A stretch of DNA of 5,036 nt from Nitriliruptoraceae bacterium (lineage in GTDB: Bacteria > Actinomycetota > Nitriliruptoria > Nitriliruptorales > Nitriliruptoraceae): positions 1 through 5,036 of the forward strand of contig SKLC01000209.1 of NCBI GenBank assembly GCA_007123425.1, written 5' to 3'. Below, piece after piece: positions 1 through 5,036 of this stretch (within the stretch, counting starts at the first letter, position 1; each line of letters opens with the position of its first letter). Made by a program: the position numbers and the translations under genes. A model generated the notes under the pieces. It ran no database searches. It was not told where the DNA came from and was given only the letters and a program-made list of their open reading frames with translations.

Positions 1-813
1 CAGCACGAGCGGGGCCGCCCGCGCCAGGGACGGCCCATGGTCGCACGTGGCGATCACCAGCAGCCGGTTCGCCCAGTTCAGGGCCTCGACCCGTGCCGTG
101 CGGCGCGGCCCCGCCCCGCCGCGCTCGTGCGTCCCCACCGCCTCGGGCTCGTAGACCGCCCGCCAGCCGCGCAGGCGCGCCCGCCAGTCGAGCTCGACGT
201 CGTCGAAGTAGGCGAACAGGTCCTCGGTGAGGTGCTCGAGGCCGCCGTCCCGCCGGCGCCAGGCGACGTCGTCGAGCATGGCGCGCCGGTGCAGCACCAC
301 GGCCCCCGAGGCCCCGAAGATCTCTCCGCGCGCGTAGCGGCCCTCGTCCGGCTCGCCCTCGCCGCGGTTGCGGAACAGCCGGGCGCGGGTGGCGACGTGC
401 CCGGTCGTGTCGATGACGGCCCGGCCGTCGGGGCCGGGGACGGCCCGCAGCAGGCGCGGCTGCACGGAGCCGACCCGGCTGTCGGCGGCCAGCGCGCGCA
501 CGAGCGCGGACACCAGCCCGGGGGCGGGCTCGACGTCGACGTTGGCCAGCAGCACCGCGTCGGCGTCGGTGACCGCCAGCCCGTCGTTGACCGCGCCCGC
601 GAAGCCCCGGTTGGTGGCGTTGCGACGCGCGCGCAGCGGATGCCGCCGGTTGCGGTGCAGCTCGGCGCGCAGCAGCTGCCAGGAGCCGTCCGTGCTGGCG
701 TTGTCGACGACGAGCACCTCGAGGTCCTCGTGATCCTGCGCGTCGAGGGCGTCGAGGCACGCCCGCAGCTGGTCGACCGCGTTCCAGCACACGACGATGG
801 CGGTCACCCGCAC
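1..813 (-). CDS. Family 2 glycosyltransferase (rhamnosyltransferase-like), 3' end cut by window edge
   Basis: Cytoplasmic-face glycosyltransferase that probably extends the glycan exported by the adjacent Wzm/Wzt pair. The frame is open from GTG 813 to base 1, giving 271 residues with no stop. Motifs from the N-terminus: the first strand VTAIVVCWN (3-11), LVVDNASTDGS (34-44) for nucleotide binding, NRGFAGAVNDG (68-78), the DXD site LLANVDVEP (88-96), FGASGAVVLHRRAML (166-180), where family members hold the acceptor, and the base region FDDVELDWRARLRGWRAVYEP (from 203). The order and spacing match GT-A fold rhamnosyltransferase-like members such as the RfbF/WbbL group. GTG 813 is chosen because it gives the usual short N-terminus and leaves seven bases after the ATPase stop; GTG 807 is also possible, and neither has a strong ribosome site. 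The 3' end, usually another 30-80 residues, is missing. The family is firm; donor and acceptor are not determined. Confidence 0.87.
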   Translation of the reverse strand, partial: MRVTAIVVCWNAVDQLRACLDALDAQDHEDLEVLVVDNASTDGSWQLLRAELHRNRRHPLRARRNATNRGFAGAVNDGLAVTDADAVLLANVDVEPAPGLVSALVRALAADSRVGSVQPRLLRAVPGPDGRAVIDTTGHVATRARLFRNRGEGEPDEGRYARGEIFGASGAVVLHRRAMLDDVAWRRRDGGLEHLTEDLFAYFDDVELDWRARLRGWRAVYEPEAVGTHERGGAGPRRTARVEALNWANRLLVIATCDHGPSLARAAPLVL

Positions 814-820
814 GAGGACG

Positions 821-2131
821 TCACTGCTCGCGTCGGCGCCGCTCGAGCCGGGAGACCGGGATGGGACCGGTGACCGACTCGGTGCCCAGCCGCAGCGCCG
901 GCCCCTCCGACACCGAGGTCGAGGCGGCCAGGTTCACCAGTCCCGCGCCGCCGGGCACGGTGGCGACCGCGAACCGGGCCGCGTCCGGCGCGACCGCCCA
1001 CGTCTCGCGGCCGCGGTCGTCGGTCACGGTCGCGGTCACCCCGTAGTGGCCGGCCAGCAGGTGGGCGGTGAACCGCAGGTCGACCACCGCCTCCTGGTCG
1101 GGCACGAGCGGGCCCACCCCCACGCCCTGCCAGATCGTGTGGAGCTCGTAGAGATGGGTGCCGTCGCCGCGGGTCACCGTCAGGCCCACGCTGCAGGCCT
1201 CCACGTCGTCGGTGGCGCGCACCCGCACACGGAAGGTCAGCGGCGTCGAGGGCATCACCTCGTCGACCGGGTGGCCGTCGGGGCCCAGCAGCAGGGTCTC
1301 CTCGACGCGCACGCGCCCGGTGCCGCGGGGCCGCGCGCCCTGGCGCACCACGGAGGAGGCGACCCGCTGGCGGTACAACTCGACCCCCTCGGCCACGGGG
1401 CCGTCGAAGACCACTCGCCCGCGGTCGAGCACGATGGCGCGGTCGCACATCTCGCGCACGGCGTCGAGGTCGTGGCTGACCAGCACGAAGGTCTTGCCGC
1501 GGTCGCGGAACTCCTTCATCCGCCCCAGGGAGCGGTCCTGGAACTCCGCGTCACCGACGGCCAGCACCTCGTCGACCAGCAGGATGTCGGGGTCGACGGT
1601 GACCGCGATCGCGAAGCCGAGCCGCACGTAGAGGCCGGAGGAGTAGGTGCGCACGGCGGTGTCCAGCAGCGGGCGGATGCCGGCGAAGTCGACGATCTCG
1701 TCGAAGCGCTCGGCGACCTCGGCGCGGGTGAGCCCGAGGATGGCGCCGTTGAGGTAGATGTTCTCCCGGCCGGTCAGGTCGCCGTGGAACCCCGCCCCGA
1801 GCTCCAGCAGCGAGGCGACGCGCCCGTTGGTCCAGGCCGTGCCCTCGTCCGGCGGCAGGATGCGCGCGAGGATCTTCAGCAGCGTCGACTTGCCCGAGCC
1901 GTTGTGGCCGATGACCGCCACCGACTCGCCGTGATCGATGGTGAACGAGACGTCCTCGAGCGCGTTGAAGTCGGTGTAGCTCGACCGCCGCAGGCGGTAC
2001 AGGCGCTCCTTGAGGCCGCCCGGGCGCTCGTGGAACAGGCGGAAGGTCTCGGTGACGCCGTCGACGACCACCGCCGGCATGGAGGGGTCGACGTTGACGC
2101 CCGCGAGCTGTCCGATCGTGCGGCGCGACAT
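821..2131 (-). CDS. wzt: ABC transporter ATPase for polysaccharide export, Wzt type, with C-terminal putative glycan-binding domain
   Basis: Cytoplasmic ATPase that powers polysaccharide export through the Wzm-type permease whose gene ends two bases upstream. The protein has 436 residues. The nucleotide-binding domain (about 20-255) has Walker A GHNGSGKST (75-83), LLELGAGFHGDLTGREN (108-124), which is the region around the Q-loop that in this subfamily reads Leu-Glu-Leu-Gly-Ala-Gly, the signature YSSGL (163-167), Walker B ILLVDE (183-188) with catalytic Glu188, D-loop AVGD (191-194), and switch His220 in LVSHD. All catalytic elements look intact. After a linker, residues about 272-405 are beta-rich (TFRVRVRATDDVEACSVGLTV and the strands after it). 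This fits the Wzt C-terminal beta-sandwich that, in Escherichia coli O9a, recognises the finished O-antigen end; TagH-type teichoic acid ATPases lack this fold. The tail is basic (RLERRRREQ). The export role is secure; the polymer is unknown, with a mannose- or rhamnose-containing glycan suggested only by the neighbours. Confidence 0.93.
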   Translation of the reverse strand: MSRRTIGQLAGVNVDPSMPAVVVDGVTETFRLFHERPGGLKERLYRLRRSSYTDFNALEDVSFTIDHGESVAVIGHNGSGKSTLLKILARILPPDEGTAWTNGRVASLLELGAGFHGDLTGRENIYLNGAILGLTRAEVAERFDEIVDFAGIRPLLDTAVRTYSSGLYVRLGFAIAVTVDPDILLVDEVLAVGDAEFQDRSLGRMKEFRDRGKTFVLVSHDLDAVREMCDRAIVLDRGRVVFDGPVAEGVELYRQRVASSVVRQGARPRGTGRVRVEETLLLGPDGHPVDEVMPSTPLTFRVRVRATDDVEACSVGLTVTRGDGTHLYELHTIWQGVGVGPLVPDQEAVVDLRFTAHLLAGHYGVTATVTDDRGRETWAVAPDAARFAVATVPGGAGLVNLAASTSVSEGPALRLGTESVTGPIPVSRLERRRREQ

Positions 2132-2133
2132 CG

Positions 2134-3063
2134 TCACACCTCCTTGGCGAAGGTCCGGGCGCGCCGGGAGAACACGACGTAGCCCACGAGCACCGCGGCC
2201 AGCGCCCACGCGATCGCGACGAGGACCACGGTGGCCGACGGCACGCCGGGCCCGGCCGAGATCACCGGGGCGACCACCGGGTCGGCGCCCGGCCCGAAGG
2301 CCGGATTGACGGTCACCTCGCCGTACAGCGGCACCCGGAACATCTCCACGAACCACGTCATGGGGTTGAACTGCAGCGCCGTGGCCAGCCAGTCGGCGGC
2401 GTCACCCGCCCACCCGGAGCGCACCAGCGCGAGCGGGTAGAGCACCGGCGTGGCGTAGAACCACACCAGGAAGATGACGATGAACAGCTCCTGCAGGTCC
2501 CGGAACACCACGTTGACGCCGGCGAACCACATCGCCACCCCCGAGGCGAACAGCGCCAGGATCCCCATCGCGCCGAGGGTGAGCGGCAGGTGGGTGAGCA
2601 CCGACCACCCGCGGGTGTAGACCAGGTAGGGGCTGACCACCAGCAGGGCCAGCAGCAGATGCACCAGCTGCGAGAGCACGTGGGACAGCGGCAGCACCTC
2701 CCGGGGGAAGTACACCTTCTTGACCAGATCGCCGTTGCCCACCACGGAGTGGATCGCGCCCTGACAGGAGTTCTGGAAGAACTGCCACAGCAGGTAGCCC
2801 GACAGGAAGAACGCCGCGAAGTCGGCCACCGGTATGCGCACCACATAGGTGAAGATGACCGCGAAGACGGCCGTCATCAGCACCGGCGTGAGCATCGACC
2901 ACAGAAAGCCCAGGGTCGAGTTCTTGTAGCGGACCTTGAGCTCCTTGGCGACCAGCTGCGCGAGCAGGTCGCGGGCGAGGTAGAGCTCGACCAGCTTCTT
3001 GGACGCACGGCGAAGCAGCCGCTCCGGTGGAGCGGCCCCGAGCGGCGAGGACTCCACGCTCAC
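2134..3063 (-). CDS. wzm: ABC-2 type polysaccharide export permease, Wzm type
   Basis: Membrane subunit of an ABC exporter that moves a lipid-linked polysaccharide from the inner to the outer face of the cytoplasmic membrane, paired with the ATPase encoded just downstream. From GTG 3063 it has 309 residues. An amphipathic, basic N-terminal region (about 12-48) leads into KELKVRYKNSTLGFLWSMLTP (40-60), the usual entry to the ABC-2 membrane domain. About six hydrophobic spans follow, roughly 52-75, 82-98, 128-149, 157-182, 191-212 and 277-298, with the conserved FPREVLPL block at 119-126 and FNPMTWFVE at 232-240. The loop between the last two spans (about 243-276) is long and rich in Gly, Pro, Ala and Val. 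The start is uncertain: the frame runs on to GTG 3132 (332 residues), but codon usage there looks non-coding, and GTG 3057 is also possible. The final codons AAG-GAG-GTG form the ribosome site for the next gene. Confidence 0.9.
   Translation of the reverse strand: MSVESSPLGAAPPERLLRRASKKLVELYLARDLLAQLVAKELKVRYKNSTLGFLWSMLTPVLMTAVFAVIFTYVVRIPVADFAAFFLSGYLLWQFFQNSCQGAIHSVVGNGDLVKKVYFPREVLPLSHVLSQLVHLLLALLVVSPYLVYTRGWSVLTHLPLTLGAMGILALFASGVAMWFAGVNVVFRDLQELFIVIFLVWFYATPVLYPLALVRSGWAGDAADWLATALQFNPMTWFVEMFRVPLYGEVTVNPAFGPGADPVVAPVISAGPGVPSATVVLVAIAWALAAVLVGYVVFSRRARTFAKEV
2139..2145 (-). promoter_or_regulatory. Shine-Dalgarno site that sets the ATPase start
   Basis: AAGGAGG on the minus strand is formed by the last Lys-Glu-Val codons of the permease. 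It lies seven bases before ATG 2131-2129, an ideal spacing. The in-frame GTG at 2137-2135, which overlaps the permease stop, is only one base from the site, so the ATG is the better start. Confidence 0.85.
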
Positions 3064-3110
3064 CGTCGCGTCCGTCCGCGCGCCTGCACCTGCTCCACCT
3101 CGTCCCCCAT
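3060..3110 (-). CDS. Possible 16-codon leader ORF coupled to the permease gene
   Basis: An ATG at 3110-3108 opens a frame of 16 codons ending in TGA at 3062-3060, giving the charged peptide MGDEVEQVQARGRTRR. The TGA overlaps the preferred permease start GTG (3063-3061) as GTGA, the same junction seen between the two upstream genes. Fourteen of its 16 sense codons end in G or C, as in the real genes, while the permease frame through the same bases is rich in A- and T-ending codons. The upstream ribosome site is poor: AGAAGG lies 11 bases before the ATG. It matches no family I recognise. It could be a translated leader that feeds ribosomes to the permease start, or chance in GC-rich DNA. Confidence 0.2.
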   Translation of the reverse strand: MGDEVEQVQARGRTRR

Positions 3111-3162
3111 GGGGTCGCGCACCTTCTAGCACAGGGCCGTTGCCACGACCCGACGCCGAGCG
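3064..3162. other. Intergenic gap between the nucleotidyltransferase and permease genes
   Basis: This is the only gap of any size in the window, about 99 bases between the stop at 3163 and the preferred permease start at 3063. I see no hairpin followed by a T-run. The short palindrome CCCCATGGGG (3105-3114) is too small to be a terminator. The least GC-rich patch reads GTGCTAGAAGGT on the minus strand (3132-3121), but no -35 box of the TTGACA type lies 16-19 bases upstream, so I do not call a promoter. Read as an N-terminal extension of the permease (from GTG at 3132), its codons often end in A or T, unlike every real gene here, so that extension is probably not coding. Confidence 0.6.
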
Positions 3163-4263
3163 TCACTCGTCGCGGGGGTGGCGGGACCCTCGGGCCAGGC
3201 GTGCTCCAGGCTCGATCTGCGCCCGGTCGCCGACGACCACCTCGCGCTCGAGGAGCGACGCCGGCCCGAGTGCGGCATGGTGCCCGACGAGCGCGCCCTC
3301 TGCTCGTGCCCCCGCGCCCACCCGGACCCCCTCGAAGAGGACGGTGTCGCGCAGGTCGGCTCCCGGGCCCACGTCGGCGCCGGCACCGAGGACCACATGG
3401 GGCCCCACGCGGGCGCCCGAGGCCACGCGCGCGTCGCGGCCGAGCAGGACCGGCTCGACCACCTCCGCGTCCGCGGCGAGGCGCGCGGTCTCGTGCTGCC
3501 AGCGACCCGCGCCCAGGCGGGGCAGCTGCTCCAGCGAGGGCCAGCGCAGCCGACCGTCCAGGGCCGCACGGTGGCCGGCGAGGAACCGCTCGGGGGTGCC
3601 GAGGTCGGCCCAGACGCCGTCGCCGACCCAGCCCTCGACGTGCGCACCCTGCTCGACCAGCCCCGGGAAGACGTCCCGCTCGAAGCTCAGCGGGCCGCGC
3701 GGGAAGCGGGCGATCGCCCCGGGCTCGAGCACGTACGTCCCGGCGTTGACGGCGTCCTGGCCGGGCAGGGTGCCCGGTGCGGGCTTCTCCACGAACCGCA
3801 CGATGCGGGTGCCCTCGCGGACCGCCACCCCGAAGGTCGAGGTGTCCTCGACCCGCGTGAGCACCAGCGTGGCGTGCGCCCCCGCGCGGTGGTGGGCCTC
3901 GACCGCGCCGGCGACGTCGACGTCGGTGAGGATGTCGCCGTTGAGGACGAGGAACGTGCCCTCGACCCGCTCGAGCGCCTCGCGGACGCCACCGGCGGTG
4001 TCGAGCGGCGTGGGCTCGGGGACGGCCTCGATGGTCACCCCGACCCGGGCGGCATCCTCGCGCAGCGCCTCGAAGGGCGCGGGGTCCGCGCCCACGACCA
4101 GCAGCACCCGCCGCACCCCCACGGCGGCCAGTCGCCGGACGACGCCGGCGAGGAACGGCGCCCCGCAGAACGGCAGCAGCGGCTTGGGGGTCGTGCGCGT
4201 CAGCGGGCGCAGCCGGGTCCCCGCACCACCCGCCACGATCATCGCGTCGCGCACCTCGCTCAC
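3163..4263 (-). CDS. manB: Sugar-1-phosphate nucleotidyltransferase, probable mannose-1-phosphate guanylyltransferase
   Basis: Makes an NDP-sugar and pyrophosphate from an NTP and a sugar 1-phosphate in the cytoplasm, most likely GDP-mannose. The 366-residue protein matches the family's usual length of about 360. The N-terminal Rossmann-type domain has the pyrophosphorylase signature AGGAGTRLRPLT (residues 11-22), the lysine motif PKPLLP (26-31), LDTAGGV (87-93), metal-binding NGD (108-110), FVEKP (157-161), NAGTYV (173-178), and WADLGTP (218-224), whose Asp is the expected second metal ligand. Residues about 264-358 form imperfect hexapeptide repeats (such as GARVGPHVVLGAGADVGPGA), a left-handed beta-helix. 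The GTG start is fixed by a strong ribosome site. The upstream glycosyltransferase overlaps by four bases, and the order WbbL-like then ManB-like is that remembered from mycobacteria. The symbol follows mycobacterial usage; in other bacteria manB means phosphomannomutase and this enzyme is manC. Glucose-1-phosphate thymidylyl- or uridylyltransferase is the main alternative, because motifs alone do not settle the base or sugar. Confidence 0.85.
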   Translation of the reverse strand: MSEVRDAMIVAGGAGTRLRPLTRTTPKPLLPFCGAPFLAGVVRRLAAVGVRRVLLVVGADPAPFEALREDAARVGVTIEAVPEPTPLDTAGGVREALERVEGTFLVLNGDILTDVDVAGAVEAHHRAGAHATLVLTRVEDTSTFGVAVREGTRIVRFVEKPAPGTLPGQDAVNAGTYVLEPGAIARFPRGPLSFERDVFPGLVEQGAHVEGWVGDGVWADLGTPERFLAGHRAALDGRLRWPSLEQLPRLGAGRWQHETARLAADAEVVEPVLLGRDARVASGARVGPHVVLGAGADVGPGADLRDTVLFEGVRVGAGARAEGALVGHHAALGPASLLEREVVVGDRAQIEPGARLARGSRHPRDE

Positions 4264-5036
4264 GCCGACCCTCCTCGCTCACCGGTGGTGCTGCGCCGGA
4301 TGCCCGCCCAGCGCGCGACACGTTCCCACACCAGCGTGGTGAGGACCCAACCGGCCAGGCCCAGCCGGACCAGCGGTCGCAGCAGCCGCGCCGGTCGGGA
4401 CCTGGCGAGATGGCGGTCGTGGAAGCGGTCCAGCCCGCGGGCATGCTGCACGAGCGCCCACGCGCGGCGCTGCCCGGTGGAGGCGCCCACGCGGTGGGTG
4501 ACCCGGGCGGCGGGCTCGTAGCGCAGCCGCCAGCCCGCCGCCTGCAGCCGGACGCCGAGATCGACGTCCTCGACGTAGAGGAAGTAGCCGGGGTCGAAGC
4601 CGCCCACCGAGGCGAAGGCGTCCCGGCGCAGCGCCATCGCGCACCCCGAGAGCCAGTCGACCTCGCGCGGGCGCGCCGGGTCGGCGTCGAGCTGGCGGTA
4701 GCGCCGCGTGAAGCGGTTGTCGGGCCATGCCCGTCCCAGCAGCGCGTGGCCGAGCGCCGTGGGCAGGTCCGGCAGGCGCCGGGCGGAGGCCTGGGGGCTG
4801 CCGTCCGGATAGGCCACCGCGGGGCCGACCGCCGCCACCCGCGGGTGGGCGTGGAGACGCTCCTGCAGGGTCGCCAGGGTGTGCGGCTCGAAGCGGACGT
4901 CGGCGTTGGCGACCACCACCGTCGGCCGGGTCGTGGCGGCCACTCCCGCGTTGGCCGCGCGCCCGAAGCCCACGTTGGCCAGCGGCAGCACCCGCACCTC
5001 GGGCAGCGCCGCGCGCACCGCCTCGGCCGTGCCGTC
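4260..5036 (-). CDS. wbbL: WbbL-like family 2 glycosyltransferase (probable rhamnosyltransferase), 5' end cut by window edge
   Basis: Transfers a sugar from a nucleotide donor to a lipid-linked acceptor at the cytoplasmic face of the membrane. The reading frame is open to base 5036, so the true start and the first roughly 40-50 residues lie outside; 258 residues are visible. The fragment opens with DGT, the end of the usual D-N-x-S-T-D-G-T nucleotide-binding motif. NVGFGRAANAG follows at visible residues 21-31, the DXD-type site as ANADV at 43-47, WLSGCAMALRR at 128-138, and the acceptor/base region YVEDVDLGVRLQAAGW at 154-169. A basic, partly hydrophobic tail (about 212-245) may rest on the membrane. 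From memory, these blocks and their spacing resemble mycobacterial WbbL, which adds rhamnose to GlcNAc-PP-decaprenol in the arabinogalactan linker. The downstream ManB-like gene matches the mycobacterial gene order. The glycosyltransferase family is secure; rhamnose specificity and the symbol are inferred. The stop overlaps the next start (GTGA). Confidence 0.85.
   Translation of the reverse strand, partial: DGTAEAVRAALPEVRVLPLANVGFGRAANAGVAATTRPTVVVANADVRFEPHTLATLQERLHAHPRVAAVGPAVAYPDGSPQASARRLPDLPTALGHALLGRAWPDNRFTRRYRQLDADPARPREVDWLSGCAMALRRDAFASVGGFDPGYFLYVEDVDLGVRLQAAGWRLRYEPAARVTHRVGASTGQRRAWALVQHARGLDRFHDRHLARSRPARLLRPLVRLGLAGWVLTTLVWERVARWAGIRRSTTGERGGSA
4270..4275 (-). promoter_or_regulatory. 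Shine-Dalgarno site for the nucleotidyltransferase gene
   Basis: AGGAGG on the minus strand lies six bases before the GTG at 4263-4261, inside the last codons of the upstream glycosyltransferase. It decides the start: the in-frame ATG seven codons further on (M8) has no comparable site. The stop of the upstream gene (4262-4260) overlaps this GTG, a typical translational-coupling arrangement. Confidence 0.8.

Noticed and set aside
37..873. 278-codon plus-strand ORF at the low-coordinate end
   Set aside because: It is the mirror of the minus-strand family 2 glycosyltransferase at 1-813, which carries the full motif set. The plus-strand product is low-complexity.
1016..1041. Short direct repeat of GGTCACGGTCGC type
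   Set aside because: It falls inside the ATPase C-terminal domain and is explained by alternating Val/Thr/Ala codons (VTATVT). There is no larger repeat unit.
797..2182. 461-codon plus-strand ORF opposite the ATPase gene
   Set aside because: The product is low-complexity and His/Val/Asp/Gly-rich with no family resemblance. It lies antisense to a gene with every ABC motif. Long antisense frames are expected when codon third positions are almost all G or C.
3105..3114. Palindrome CCCCATGGGG as operator or terminator
   Set aside because: It has only five-base arms with no loop and no T-run, and it is easily expected by chance in this base composition.
3064..3132. N-terminal extension of the permease from GTG 3132
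   Set aside because: Codons in this stretch (CTA, GAA, GGT, CGA, GGA, GCA) are unlike the rest of the window, there is no ribosome site, and the added residues are Gly/Ala-rich with no family match.
3121..3151. Possible promoter before the permease (TAGAAG as a -10)
   Set aside because: The hexamer lacks the final T of the usual actinobacterial -10, and no sequence near TTGACA lies at a proper distance upstream.
2402..4444. 680-codon minus-strand ORF spanning parts of three genes
   Set aside because: It is an Arg/Ala/Gly-rich shadow frame of the glycosyltransferase, nucleotidyltransferase and permease genes, each of which has clear motifs in its own frame.
3178..4521. 447-codon plus-strand ORFs opposite the nucleotidyltransferase and glycosyltransferase
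   Set aside because: They have no recognisable domains, biased composition and no ribosome site, and they are antisense to well-supported genes.

Overview
The window is very GC-rich DNA in which codon third positions are almost all G or C. All credible genes lie on the minus strand. Base composition, frequent GTG starts and gene content point to a high-GC Gram-positive bacterium (Actinomycetota). The two genes at the high-coordinate end resemble, from memory, the neighbouring mycobacterial genes wbbL and manB. I cannot place it to genus, and a deep-branching high-GC lineage such as Thermoleophilia is also possible.

Layout in transcription order, from high to low coordinates: (1) 5036-4260, a WbbL-like family 2 glycosyltransferase whose N-terminus is cut by the window edge; (2) 4263-3163, a sugar-1-phosphate nucleotidyltransferase of the ManB/GDP-mannose pyrophosphorylase type, whose GTG start overlaps the previous stop; (3) a gap of about 100 bases (3162-3064) with no clear promoter or terminator but a possible 16-codon leader ORF; (4) 3063-2134, an ABC-2 polysaccharide export permease (Wzm type); (5) 2131-821, its ATPase (Wzt type) with a C-terminal extension like the carbohydrate-binding domain of O-antigen Wzt; (6) 813-1, a second family 2 glycosyltransferase cut by the low-coordinate edge. 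No RNA genes, mobile elements, CRISPR arrays or long repeats were seen.

Together this is a cell-envelope polysaccharide module. The nucleotidyltransferase makes an activated sugar, probably GDP-mannose. The glycosyltransferases build a lipid-linked glycan on the inner face of the membrane, and Wzm/Wzt flips the finished polymer outward. The Wzt C-terminal domain suggests that the chain may be recognised before export. Close packing (4-base overlap, 2-base gap, about 7-base gap) suggests co-transcription, with the 3064-3162 gap the only place in the window where a separate promoter could fit. This is a recognisable pathway rather than a new system. The points most worth a second look are the direct coupling of wbbL-manB-like genes to an export transporter, the leader ORF, and the substrate specificity of Wzt.
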